A DNA stretch of 64,000 nt, taken from Candidatus Phosphoribacter baldrii. GTDB taxonomy: Bacteria > Actinomycetota > Actinomycetes > Actinomycetales > Dermatophilaceae. The notes under the pieces were generated by a model. That model had not been told where the DNA came from, did not search any database, and saw only the letters and a list, made by a program, of their open reading frames with translations. Position numbers and translations under genes: made by a program. Every line of letters begins with the position of its first letter. Positions within the stretch are counted from its first letter, which is position 1. Positions 33,592 through 41,546 of this stretch are shown piece after piece. Location of the stretch: assembly GCA_016704565.1 (NCBI GenBank), contig JADIZV010000001.1:1240001-1304000 (forward strand), given 5' to 3'.

Positions 33592-34002
33592 ATGAGCGAC
33601 TGCCTCTTCTGCGCCATCGCCGCGGGCTCCGTGGCCGCCGAGATCGTCCTAGAGAGCGAGCACATCGTCGCGTTCTTGGACACCCGGCCGGTCTTCAAGG
33701 GGCACGTCCTGCTCGTCCCGCGGACGCACGTAGCGACGCTGCCGGACTTGCCCGACGACCTCGCCCTGCCCTTCGTAGCGGCCGGTCGTCGGCTGGCGAC
33801 GGCGATGGTCGCGGGGCTGGGCGCTCAGGGCAGTTTCGTCTGCGCCAACAACGTCGTCAGCCAGTCGGTGCCCCACCTGCACCTACACGTCATCCCGCGC
33901 ACCAAGGGCGACGGCCTGCGGGGTTTCCTCTGGCCGCGGGTCCCCTACGACTCGCCCCAGGAGATGGCCGAGTATGCCGCCCGCCTCCGATCCGTCCTCT
34001 GA
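33592..34002 (+). CDS. HIT-family nucleotide hydrolase
   Basis: 136 aa. It opens with the zinc-like MSDCLFCAIAAG and has the histidine triad HLHLHVIPR near residue 100. HIT proteins hydrolyse nucleotide phosphoramidates, dinucleoside polyphosphates or AMP conjugates. GAGGAGG nine bases upstream selects the ATG at 33592 over one at 33583. Its last 120 bases overlap the 3' end of the convergent mannosyltransferase gene. Confidence 0.9.
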   Translation: MSDCLFCAIAAGSVAAEIVLESEHIVAFLDTRPVFKGHVLLVPRTHVATLPDLPDDLALPFVAAGRRLATAMVAGLGAQGSFVCANNVVSQSVPHLHLHVIPRTKGDGLRGFLWPRVPYDSPQEMAEYAARLRSVL

Positions 34003-35142
34003 CCGCAGCCGGGCGACCAACACCGCCAAGGCGCCGAGCGGCAGGAGGGCGCAGGCGAGCTGACCCCAGGGCGGCCACGGCCACGGCATACCCGTCCAAG
34101 GCCACGGGTGGACCGCCTCCGCGAGCGTCAGTGGCCCCACCAGGGCCGGCGCGACCAGCGCGGCCGTGAGCGCGTGCTGGGCACGCACCCACAGCCACAT
34201 CCCTGCCGGAACGACCCACACCCAGTGGTGCGACCACGACACGGGGCTGGCCAAGAGGGCCCCCAAGGCGAGGCAGACCAGCGCGCCGACGTGGTCCTGG
34301 GCAGCCTGCGCCCGTCGGGCCGCCAGGACGGCGAGGGCCAGCGCCAGCAGCTGGACGGGAAGCGTGGCCCAGGACGGCGGGGCGTTCGTCGCCAGGGCTC
34401 GCGCCAGGACACCTTCGAGCGACTGGTTGTCGGGGTAGGTCACGCCGCCGACCCGCACCGGATCCCACAGCAGCTGCCCGAAGTAGAGGCCGCTGGCGGA
34501 CGGGTCGATGACCGCGGCCAGGCCGGTGATCGTCGCCGCAACTGCGAGCGCACGGGCAGACGCAGCGCGCTCCCCGCGGACGAGCAGGAGGAGCACAAAC
34601 ACTCCCGGCACGACCTTGACGGCGGCGGCCAGTCCGATAAGTACCCCTCGGCCCCGAGCCGGCAACGCCAGCAGGTCGATCACCACGAGCCCCATGAGCA
34701 TGAGGTTCACCTGGCCCAGGGACAGATGCCGCTCCAGCGGTGCAAGCGCGAGGCCGGCCCCGAGCCAGACGAACTGGTGGGACCGCGGCATACCCAATCG
34801 GCGGGCGACCAGGACGACGACCAGCGCGTATGCCGCGAGGTTGGCTCCCGCGAACACGGCGGCTCCGAGCCAGGCCGGTAGAAGGGCGAAAACCCCGGCG
34901 AGGTATGCGGCGGCTGGCGGGTAGGTGAACGGGAGGCCTCCGGTATCCCGATAGGGGGAGAACCCGTGGAGCACGTCTTGGCCGGCCTGTCGATAGACGA
35001 GGAAGTCCAACGGACGCTCGGTCAGGGCCAAGCCGGCTCTCAGGAGGCCCGCTCCGACGGCCGTCGCTGCGACGGTCCCGACGAGCTTCCGACTGGCGCG
35101 GCGGGTGAGCGTCGGCACCCGCGTCGGGGGTGTAAGAGTCAT
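33883..35142 (-). CDS. GT87-type polyprenol-phosphate-mannose mannosyltransferase
   Basis: 419 aa, about ten helices. An acidic/aromatic first loop (LDFLVYRQAGQDVLHGFSPY, then FTYPPAAAYLAG) and the later SWSHHWVWV segment match the GT87/DUF2029 family (PimE-like), which transfers mannose outside the membrane in lipomannan or phosphatidylinositol mannoside synthesis. The first in-frame stop is at 33883, inside the HIT gene, giving a ~40-residue polar tail read antisense to it. The ATG at 35142 lies just before the first helix. Confidence 0.82.
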   Translation of the reverse strand: MTLTPPTRVPTLTRRASRKLVGTVAATAVGAGLLRAGLALTERPLDFLVYRQAGQDVLHGFSPYRDTGGLPFTYPPAAAYLAGVFALLPAWLGAAVFAGANLAAYALVVVLVARRLGMPRSHQFVWLGAGLALAPLERHLSLGQVNLMLMGLVVIDLLALPARGRGVLIGLAAAVKVVPGVFVLLLLVRGERAASARALAVAATITGLAAVIDPSASGLYFGQLLWDPVRVGGVTYPDNQSLEGVLARALATNAPPSWATLPVQLLALALAVLAARRAQAAQDHVGALVCLALGALLASPVSWSHHWVWVVPAGMWLWVRAQHALTAALVAPALVGPLTLAEAVHPWPWTGMPWPWPPWGQLACALLPLGALAVLVARLRSEDGSEAGGILGHLLGRVVGDPRPEETPQAVALGARDDV

Positions 35143-35308
35143 GCTTCGACGGTCGCCGTGGCGTGAGTCCATGTCTGTGCGGCTGTCCTCCGGAAACCGT
35201 GGCGGCTGTCGGCCGAGACCCGAGGGCCGTCCGGCGGGCTGTCCCACCCCAGGTGAGGGGGCCAGCACCCTGGGCGGGCGGTGTTGGGGTCGTTAGCGTG
35301 GGGGAGAC

Positions 35309-35338
35309 ATGACCCCCGATCGGATGGACGGCGGATGA
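35309..35338 (+). CDS. Nine-codon upstream ORF before the histidine kinase
   Basis: MTPDRMDGG. ATG at 35309 has TAGCGT (35294-35299) nine bases upstream and a GGGGGAG stretch directly before it. Its TGA overlaps the kinase ATG (ATGA). A coupling leader peptide is possible; coding is unproven. Confidence 0.35.
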   Translation: MTPDRMDGG

Positions 35339-36648
35339 CGACCGCAGCCTGGGACCGCCCCGGCGACCTCGCTGACCGATCACGGAGGGACGTGCGGACG
35401 AACTGGTGGCGGCGTCGTTTCCCGTGGAGGGTGACGGCCCACCTGGGGCTGGGGCTCCTGTCCGGGGTGGCCGGCCCGGTCGTCGTCCTGGGAGTGCTCA
35501 CCGCGTGGGGCTTGGGGCGTCTGCTGTCCCGCGATGGCGCTCGGGCCGGGGCCCTGCGCGACGCCGTGGTTCGCTGGTCGGCGCGGGCTGAGGCCGTGAG
35601 GTTCGCCGAACTGCTCGACGTGGTCATCGACATTCCGCAGTCCCCTCGCGTGCTCCGGCGCTCGTCGGAGCCGGAGGGCCGGGTGGCTTTGAACAAGCGT
35701 GAGCGTGCCGCGGTCGGCTACTGGCTGGTGCGGCCACTCGTCTCCCTCATCGAGATCGCCCTGCTTGTGCCACTGCTCGGCATACCCCTGACGGTGGCCG
35801 CAGGCCTCGTCGCCGGCTGGTCGGGATGGGTCTTCCCGGTCAGCGACGTCGTCGCCGGACTCCCGGCGTCGGTGGCGCAGTTCTGGCCCGTGATCGGTGC
35901 GTTGGGGCTCCTCGCGTGGCTGCGTCTGGCCGTCGCGCCGGCTATCCGGGGATTGGGCGCGGCCGAGTCCAGGCTCGCTGGCTCCCTGCTTGGAGGGCGG
36001 GAGGCGCTCCTTGAGGAGCGAGTCGACGCCCTGACAGCGAGCCGACTGCTCGTCGTCGACGCCGCCGAACGGGAGCGGCAGCGGATCGAGCGCGACCTGC
36101 ATGACGGCGCCCAACAGCGGCTCGTCGCGATGACGATCCTGCTGGGCAGGGCGCAGGCGCGACTTGGAGATCGAGATCCCGAAGTGGCGGACCTCATCGC
36201 CCAGGCCAAGGCCGAATCACGCTCTGCCACAGCTGAACTGCGTGATCTCACTCGCGGACTGCATCCTCCTGTCCTCACGGATCGGGGTCTGGACGCCGCA
36301 CTATCTGCCGTGGCCGCGCGGTCCCCTGTCCCGGTCGATGTCGTGGTCGACCTGCCGGTGCGTCCGCCGCCCGGGGCCGAGGCCACGATCTATTTCGCCA
36401 TCGTCGAGGCGCTGACCAACGTCGCGAAGCACTCGGGCGCCGGACGGGCTTCGGTCGCGATCAGGCGGGCCGGGGGGATCGTCGTCAGCACCATCACAGA
36501 CGACGGCCACGGTGGCGCCGATGCGAGTAGGGGGACCGGGCTTCAGGGGATCATGGACCGGCTCTCCGGGGTCGACGGATCGCTGACCGTTGTCAGTCCT
36601 CCCGGGGGCCCGACCGTGCTGACGATCGAGGTGCCCGGTGGTGGCTGA
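35335..36648 (+). CDS. NarL/DesK-type sensor histidine kinase
   Basis: 437 aa. The N-terminal half has two pairs of hydrophobic helices, with a sensor-like loop around SDVVAGLPASVAQF. The HisKA_3 dimerisation helix carries the phospho-accepting His in ERQRIERDLHDGAQQRLVAM. The ATPase domain has the N box (EALTNVAKHSGAG) and G boxes (DDGHGGAD, GTGLQGI). It phosphorylates the response regulator encoded immediately downstream, with overlapping reading frames. Signal unknown. Closely similar in layout to the kinase at 53645-54922. Confidence 0.9.
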   Translation: MTTAAWDRPGDLADRSRRDVRTNWWRRRFPWRVTAHLGLGLLSGVAGPVVVLGVLTAWGLGRLLSRDGARAGALRDAVVRWSARAEAVRFAELLDVVIDIPQSPRVLRRSSEPEGRVALNKRERAAVGYWLVRPLVSLIEIALLVPLLGIPLTVAAGLVAGWSGWVFPVSDVVAGLPASVAQFWPVIGALGLLAWLRLAVAPAIRGLGAAESRLAGSLLGGREALLEERVDALTASRLLVVDAAERERQRIERDLHDGAQQRLVAMTILLGRAQARLGDRDPEVADLIAQAKAESRSATAELRDLTRGLHPPVLTDRGLDAALSAVAARSPVPVDVVVDLPVRPPPGAEATIYFAIVEALTNVAKHSGAGRASVAIRRAGGIVVSTITDDGHGGADASRGTGLQGIMDRLSGVDGSLTVVSPPGGPTVLTIEVPGGG

Positions 36649-37306
36649 GCCGTTGCGTGTTGTCGTCGCCGAAGACTCGGTCCTGTTGCGCGAGGGCCTG
36701 GTTCGCTTGCTTGAGGAGCAGGGGCTGCGGGTGACCGCTGCGGTCGGCGACGGTGAAGCACTGTTGCGGGCGGTCGCGGAGCAGGTCCCCGACGTGTGCG
36801 TCGTCGACGTCCGGATGCCGCCGGCATACCTCGACGAGGGCTTGCGTGCCGCAGTGGTGATCCGTCACCGCTGGCCGCAGGTAGGGGTGCTCGTGCTCTC
36901 GCAGTACGTCGAGGAGCGGTATGCCGTCGAGCTGCTCTCCGATCAGCCCGGCGGGGTGGGGTACCTGCTCAAGGACCGGGTGGCGGATGTGCTCGAGTTC
37001 GTCGATGCGCTCCGCCGGGTCGCTCGGGGAGGGACAGCCTTGGACGCTGAGGTAGTCGCCCAACTCTTGGCCCGGGCACGGCATACCGATCCGCTGGCGA
37101 GTCTCACCGCGCGGGAGCGGCAGGTCCTGGCGGCGATGGCCCAGGGCCGGTCCAATGCCGGCATCGCCGCGGACCTGGTCATCGGAGAAGGAGCCGTCGA
37201 GAAGAACGTGTCGAGCATCTTCGGCAAGCTCGGGCTATATGCCGACATGGGTGAGCATCGCCGGGTGCTGGCCGTGCTGCGCTACTTGGGAGAGGGCCGT
37301 GGCTGA
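36638..37306 (+). CDS. NarL/LuxR-type response regulator
   Basis: 222 aa. Receiver domain with VVVAEDSVLLREGL, the phosphorylated Asp in VVDVRMPP, and YLLKDRV; C-terminal LuxR helix-turn-helix LTARERQVLAAMAQGRSNAGI followed by AVEKNVSSIFGKLGL. Partner of the upstream kinase (11-base overlap, GTG start). It is likely to control its own operon. It overlaps the downstream secreted-protein gene. Confidence 0.92.
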   Translation: MVAEPLRVVVAEDSVLLREGLVRLLEEQGLRVTAAVGDGEALLRAVAEQVPDVCVVDVRMPPAYLDEGLRAAVVIRHRWPQVGVLVLSQYVEERYAVELLSDQPGGVGYLLKDRVADVLEFVDALRRVARGGTALDAEVVAQLLARARHTDPLASLTARERQVLAAMAQGRSNAGIAADLVIGEGAVEKNVSSIFGKLGLYADMGEHRRVLAVLRYLGEGRG

Positions 37307-37817
37307 CCCAACATCATTCCGCCCCAGCCGAACCCGGCTGCGGTGGTTGCGTGCGACGGGCCTGGTCGTGGTGCTGGGCGCCCTGGTCCTGCCCTCCTCG
37401 TGGGCGGCCGAGGCTCTCGGGCTGCGGCACAGCGTCGTGGAATACCAACGGTTCCAGGACTGGTCCACTCCGATCTCGGAGGTCATGATCAACGCCGGTG
37501 ACACCTGGGTCGAGGTAGTCCGCAGTGACCGGGTCTCCGGCGAGGGCGCGATGTGGCTCGAACGATCGTGTGTGTTGCCCTCCCCCAGCCCGCCGTGGTG
37601 GGAGGTCACCGAGGGCGGCCTCGAGGTGTTCGCCGATCCGGTGGTCGGTTGGGAGCAGGCGGTGCGCAGGTGCGAGACCTGGGTCCATGTCTTCGTCGGT
37701 CCGGGGGTGTCGGTGCGGATCTGGGACCAGACCCGCTCCTCCATCAGCGAGCCAGATCCCGGTCTGCCCCATTGGGAGATGGGCGCGGACGGTCGGGTGA
37801 GCACGACCCCGCGGTGA
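37299..37817 (+). CDS. Secreted or membrane-anchored protein of the two-component operon
   Basis: 172 aa, not recognised. An N-terminal basic region and hydrophobic stretch (ATGLVVVLGALVLPSSWAA) suggest a signal peptide or anchor. The external part is Trp-rich with two cysteines (RSCVLP and RRCETW) that could form a disulphide. The GTG at 37299 overlaps the end of the regulator gene, so it belongs to the operon and may be a sensor accessory or target. Confidence 0.7.
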   Translation: MADPTSFRPSRTRLRWLRATGLVVVLGALVLPSSWAAEALGLRHSVVEYQRFQDWSTPISEVMINAGDTWVEVVRSDRVSGEGAMWLERSCVLPSPSPPWWEVTEGGLEVFADPVVGWEQAVRRCETWVHVFVGPGVSVRIWDQTRSSISEPDPGLPHWEMGADGRVSTTPR

Positions 37818-37842
37818 CGTCGAGGGTGCTTTCGTCGGACGT

Positions 37843-38691
37843 CTAGCCGGAGACCCGATGGGCGTGGGTGTAGACGTTGAGGCTGCTGCCGCGGCTGAAC
37901 CCCACAAGGGTCAGGTCGGCCTCCTCGGCGAGCTCGACGGCCAGCGACGACGGCGCGCCGACGGCCGCGAGGATCGGTATGCCGCCCTGCCGCGCCTTCT
38001 GCACCAACTCGAACGACGCCCGGCCGCTGACCTGCAGGACGGTGCCGGTGAGCGGCATGCGGCCCTCTCGCAGGGCCCACCCGACCACCTTGTCGACGGC
38101 GTTGTGGCGACCTACATCCTCACGGAGACAGAGCAATTCGGCACCGGCGGGGCTCACGCCGAAGAGCCCGGCGGCATGGACGCCGCCCGTGCGCTCGAAC
38201 ACCGACTGCTGCTCCCGTAACCGCTGGGGCAACCCCAGCAGAACGTCCAGCGACACGATGGTGTCGTCCGGGGGCCACGCCGGCGCGGCCCGCACCACGT
38301 CCGAGATCGACGTCGTCCCACAGATCCCGCACGCGCTCGTCGTCGTCACCTGGCGCTCGGCGCGGCTCGGCGGCAACGCCACCCCGGCAGCCAGGGTGGC
38401 GTCGATAACGTTGAAGGTCTGCTCACCTGCTTCGTCGGTCCCTGCGCAGTAGCGCATCGTCGCGAGGTCCTCGGCCGCGCGCACGATGCCCTCGCCGACG
38501 AGGAATCCGGCCACCAGGTCGAAGTCGTCGCCCGGCGTGCGCATCGTCACGCTGAGGTCCCGGCTCTCCCCGGCCCACGATCGCAGCCGGATCTGCAACG
38601 GTTCCTCGACCGCCACGACGTCCTCGCGGACCCGGGGAGGTGAGCCCGCGGCATACCGGGTCGTCCGTAGCCGCCGCGTCACCCGAGCCAT
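37843..38691 (-). CDS. fdhD: Formate dehydrogenase sulfurtransferase FdhD
   Basis: 282 aa. The sulfur-carrying CxxC is in TTSACGICGTTS, and VFERTGGVHAAGLF and REDVGRHNAVDKVVGWAL are family signatures. FdhD passes sulfur to the molybdenum cofactor of formate dehydrogenase. No formate dehydrogenase gene is in the window. The ATG at 38691 is preceded by TACCGT eight bases upstream (leaderless), part of which is an octamer copy. Confidence 0.93.
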   Translation of the reverse strand: MARVTRRLRTTRYAAGSPPRVREDVVAVEEPLQIRLRSWAGESRDLSVTMRTPGDDFDLVAGFLVGEGIVRAAEDLATMRYCAGTDEAGEQTFNVIDATLAAGVALPPSRAERQVTTTSACGICGTTSISDVVRAAPAWPPDDTIVSLDVLLGLPQRLREQQSVFERTGGVHAAGLFGVSPAGAELLCLREDVGRHNAVDKVVGWALREGRMPLTGTVLQVSGRASFELVQKARQGGIPILAAVGAPSSLAVELAEEADLTLVGFSRGSSLNVYTHAHRVSG

Positions 38692-38699
38692 GGAACGAC

Positions 38700-38705
38700 A
38701 CGGTA
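38700..38705 (-). promoter_or_regulatory. -10 box of leaderless fdhD transcript
   Basis: TACCGT on the minus strand, eight bases from the ATG; overlaps the octamer at 38703. Confidence 0.45.
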
Positions 38706-38753
38706 TGCCGTCCAGCCCGCGAGCGGGAGCCGCGCGGGTGCGGGGTGGGCGCC

Positions 38754-38759
38754 TACCCT
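38754..38759 (+). promoter_or_regulatory. -10 box of leaderless amidotransferase transcript
   Basis: TACCCT lies eight bases before the GTG at 38768. Confidence 0.5.
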
Positions 38760-38767
38760 GGGTCGCC

Positions 38768-39502
38768 GTGAAGCCCTTCCTGCTGTTGGCCATCCGGGCC
38801 GAGGATGCTGCTGCGGACGACGAGTACGCGTCGATCTTGCGTCTCGGCGGGCTCGACGCGAGCCAGCTGCACCGGGTGCGGATGGAACAGGCGCCGGTGG
38901 GCGATCTGGACCCGACGGCATACAGCGGGGTGATCCTCGGCGGCGGACCGTTCCAGCGCAGCGATCCGGAGGGCAAGAAGTCCGACGCGCAGGTGCGGGT
39001 CGAGGCCGAGCTCGAGTCGCTGCTTGACGTCGTCGTGGCGCAGGATCTGCCGTTCCTCGGGCTGTGCTACGGCATCGGCGTGCTCGGCACGCACCAGGGC
39101 GGCATCGTGGATCGGTCGTTCGGCGAGCCGGTGGGACGGATGCCGGTGACGGTGACCGAGGCGGGGCAGGCCGATCCGCTGTTCACAGGGTTGCCGGAGC
39201 AGTTCGAGGCGTTCGGCGGGCACAAGGAAGCGCTGTCGGTGACGCCGCCGCACGCGGTCGTGCTCGCGACGTCGGCTGCGTGCCCGGTGCAGGCCTTCCG
39301 GGTGGGGGCGAACGTGTATGCGACGCAGTTCCACCCCGAGCTGGACGCGGCGAGCCTGCAGACGCGCATCGACGCCTACCGGACGTATGGCTACTTCCCG
39401 CCCGAGGAGGCGGAGGCGCTCAAGGCGGTTGCGCGGGAGCGGGAGGTGCAGTGGCCCGCCACGATCCTGCGCCGCTTCGTCACTCGGTATGCCGCCCGCT
39501 GA
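38768..39502 (+). CDS. Class I glutamine amidotransferase (GMP synthase-like)
   Basis: 244 aa. The catalytic triad is visible: Cys in FLGLCYGIGVLG, His and Glu in ATQFHPELD. GVILGGGPFQRSD forms the oxyanion-side loop. Stand-alone enzymes of this type hydrolyse glutamine or gamma-glutamyl compounds; the acceptor is unknown. The GTG at 38768 is preceded by TACCCT at leaderless spacing. Divergent from fdhD. Confidence 0.87.
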   Translation: MKPFLLLAIRAEDAAADDEYASILRLGGLDASQLHRVRMEQAPVGDLDPTAYSGVILGGGPFQRSDPEGKKSDAQVRVEAELESLLDVVVAQDLPFLGLCYGIGVLGTHQGGIVDRSFGEPVGRMPVTVTEAGQADPLFTGLPEQFEAFGGHKEALSVTPPHAVVLATSAACPVQAFRVGANVYATQFHPELDAASLQTRIDAYRTYGYFPPEEAEALKAVAREREVQWPATILRRFVTRYAAR

Positions 39503-39853
39503 CCCATCGGCTTGCCGCTCCCGCATGCGCCGGTGTGCCGCCGGCTGCCCCTTTGGGTGCCGCAGCGAGTGATGACACGTGACGGCGCTGATGGGGGCGC
39601 GAGCACTGTCGTTGGAGCAGCAGTAGCGGCGCCGTCATAGGCGCCGTCATGCCGCGCGGCTGGTCAACGTAGGTGCATCGGCCGGGATCTGGGCGTGGTC
39701 GAGGCGCCGGGCGGATGCGGTGGGCGTGGGTTCGCCTGCCGTCGAGGCAGCAGTTGCGGGTGCGGGACAGGTTGGCGGGACGTCCAGCGGTGGAGGTGGG
39801 CACCGGCGGGACGGCCTCGCGGATGCTTCACCGTTGAGGTGGGCAGTGCAGCC
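39503..39853. other. 351-base intergenic region with a REP-like palindrome
   Basis: No convincing gene. It holds repeat copy 1 (39579-39650); the remainder is GC-rich sequence without recognisable features. Confidence 0.6.
39579..39650. repeat. REP-like 72-base palindromic element, copy 1
   Basis: It begins GTGACGGCGC and ends GGCGCCGTCAT, with the arms complementary around a central TCGTTG. Same length and about 80% identical to 41137-41208. The two copies flank the AbiEi-like gene and its tandem repeats. Confidence 0.75.
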
Positions 39854-40831
39854 CTAGGCGGAACGTCCACCAGTTGATGGCTCCAGCAGGCTCCGGCGCG
39901 CGGTGGTGACTGGCGGGCGGGGGCGCCGTCGGGCACTCAGGTAGGTGCGTTCGATGCGTGACACCACGCCGGCCAGATTGCGGTGAATGCGGTTCGGCGT
40001 GACCCCGACCACCACGATGCCCACCGCAGTGAGGTCGGCATCGGCCTCGACGGTCGCGTCCCAGGCTTCCCCGGCAGAGTGGAAGCGGCGCGAGTGCACC
40101 ATGACGGCGAGGGCGACATCGTCGAACCAGAGGTCGGGGGTGGTGAGTCGGGTGTGTCCGACGCGCAACTCAGGGTTGGGCCACACCTGCGGGAGCACCC
40201 TCGACTGTTCCACGGCTCGCAGCAGGATGGCTTCCGGAGGCGACCACGACCCGGTGCTGGCGGCCTGCACGGCCAGTCCGGCGAGTGCTGATCCTCGGCG
40301 GTTGCGTTGGGAGAGCTCGTGCACCAACTCGTCGATGGTGACGAGACGCCGCTGAACGGCCTCAATGCCAATGGCCGTCGCCGTGCTCCTCGCGCCACTC
40401 TGCGTTGCGGCGTCGAGGACGGCTCGGGCGGGACTGGTCAGCACAAGAGCGCCACGTGTCACGGCGAGGGGATCGGGCCGATGGGTTCGGGCCAGGCTCG
40501 CCCAAGCCACTCGTCTGCCGCGCCGGGGTGCTGGGACGACGACATGCACGGTGTCGCCGGGATCTGCGGACTGGAGACCAAAGCGGGCCGCGGCGGTGAG
40601 CCCGCTGAGGGCTGCTCCGGGGCCCGCGAGGAGAAGGGCGGCCACCTCTCTCTGCAGTCGAACCGTCGGTCGCCGATCAAGTTGGTAGACCCCTGGGAGA
40701 ACGATTCGCCAGTGTCGACCCAGGTGCCAGCGGACCGCAGCGTCGCTCACGCCGCCGTCCCTGAGTTGGGCTCGGGTGAGCAGGCCGAGCTGGTCACGCA
40801 ACAGCCATCGCGTCGGGTCGTCGAGATCCAC
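39854..40831 (-). CDS. AbiEi-like antitoxin-domain protein with endonuclease-like C terminus
   Basis: 325 aa. Residues ~8-50 are the AbiEi/type IV antitoxin N-terminal winged helix (LLRDQLGLLTRAQLRDGGVS, WRIVLPGVYQL). The C-terminal third (LTTPDLWFDDVALAVMVHSR through VVGVTPNRIHRN) has the outline of a Vsr/DUF559 nuclease fold. The usual VEVDG-type acidic residue reads VMVHS, so activity is doubtful. No AbiEii toxin is adjacent. The family is widespread and often solitary in actinobacteria; its role is unknown. Confidence 0.72.
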   Translation of the reverse strand: MDLDDPTRWLLRDQLGLLTRAQLRDGGVSDAAVRWHLGRHWRIVLPGVYQLDRRPTVRLQREVAALLLAGPGAALSGLTAAARFGLQSADPGDTVHVVVPAPRRGRRVAWASLARTHRPDPLAVTRGALVLTSPARAVLDAATQSGARSTATAIGIEAVQRRLVTIDELVHELSQRNRRGSALAGLAVQAASTGSWSPPEAILLRAVEQSRVLPQVWPNPELRVGHTRLTTPDLWFDDVALAVMVHSRRFHSAGEAWDATVEADADLTAVGIVVVGVTPNRIHRNLAGVVSRIERTYLSARRRPRPPVTTARRSLLEPSTGGRSA

Positions 40832-40975
40832 ACGACGAGTCTCCCGGCGCGGAGTTCGGCGGCTAGGGCAAGCCTTCGCCCTGTGGACGGTGCGACGAAC
40901 TGCCGTGGGGGTGTGGATAGACCCGCGTGAGGGCCCTAGGTAGTGGTTGGGATATCGGACCCTGGCCCCGGCAAG

Positions 40976-41122
40976 GGCGCCCGCGCGCAGTGGTGGCCCG
41001 GCGAGGGCAGGGGATAGGCGCCCCCGCGCGGTGGTGGGGGCCCGGCGAGGGCAGTGGGTTGGCGCCCCCGCGCAGTGGTGGCCCGGCGAGGGCAGTGGAT
41101 AGGCGCCCCCGCGCAGTGGTCT
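40976..41122. repeat. Tandem repeat of 41-44 bases, 3.5 copies
   Basis: Units begin GGCGCCC at 40976, 41017, 41061 and 41102 (the last partial). Each carries GCAGTGGTGG or a close variant and CCCGGCGAGGGCAG. Confidence 0.75.
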
Positions 41123-41136
41123 GGGCGCGGCGCCAC

Positions 41137-41208
41137 ATGACGGCGCTCATGATGGCGCCGCCGCTGTCGTTGCAGGAGCAGTGGGCGCGCCGTCATGGGC
41201 GCCGTCAT
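41137..41208. repeat. REP-like 72-base palindromic element, copy 2
   Basis: Begins ATGACGGCGC and ends GGCGCCGTCAT, able to fold into a long imperfect hairpin. Partner of 39579-39650. Confidence 0.75.
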
Positions 41209-41240
41209 GATGCGCAGGCTCGCAAACACGTGGCGGGCAA

Positions 41241-41353
41241 CCGGATGCAGCTCGCGGGGCGGGCAAAGGGATGCAGCTCGCGGGGCGGGGAAGAGGTGCT
41301 CGCGGGGCGGGGAAGAAGGTGCTCGCGTGGCGGGGAAGAGGTGCTCGCGGGGG
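41241..41353. repeat. Short tandem repeats of 22-26 bases, about five copies
   Basis: Units of the form GATGCAGCTCGCGGGGCGGG and GAGGTGCTCGCGGGGCGGG follow one another directly. Confidence 0.7.
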
Positions 41354-41484
41354 GAGGTATCGAGGCCAAAGGTGAGGAGGGGCTGCGGGGAGGCGGCATA
41401 CCCGGGCGGGGAGGCGGCATACGGGCTCCCGGGGTGGGTGCGGCAGACCAGGGCCGGGGTCGGGCGCAGCGGATGGGGCTGGCG

Positions 41485-41511
41485 TTTGCACTCTCCCTAG
41501 GAGAGTGCCAA
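41485..41511 (+). promoter_or_regulatory. CIRCE operator 1 of groEL
   Basis: TTTGCACTC, nine bases, GAGTGCCAA: the HrcA-binding CIRCE element with small deviations in the outer bases. Confidence 0.9.
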
Positions 41512-41519
41512 TAATGGCG

Positions 41520-41546
41520 TTAGCACTCTCCCCCTGAGAGTGATAA
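41520..41546 (+). promoter_or_regulatory. CIRCE operator 2 of groEL
   Basis: TTAGCACTC, nine bases, GAGTGATAA: a second CIRCE, eight bases after the first. Tandem sites imply tight heat-shock repression by HrcA. Confidence 0.92.

Larger units (their letters stand above)
40832..41484. other. Repeat-rich 653-base region without genes
   Basis: Between the AbiEi-like gene and the groEL operators. It contains the tandem repeats at 40976-41122 and 41241-41353, REP-like copy 2 and a duplicated GCGGGGAGGCGGCATAC (near 41386 and 41406) that carries two octamer copies. Confidence 0.7.

Noticed and set aside
37843..39502. Formate dehydrogenase locus suggested by fdhD
   Set aside because: Neighbours are a glutamine amidotransferase and a two-component operon; no dehydrogenase subunit is present.
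40976..41353. CRISPR-like array
   Set aside because: The repeats are directly adjacent with no unique spacers, and no cas genes are present.
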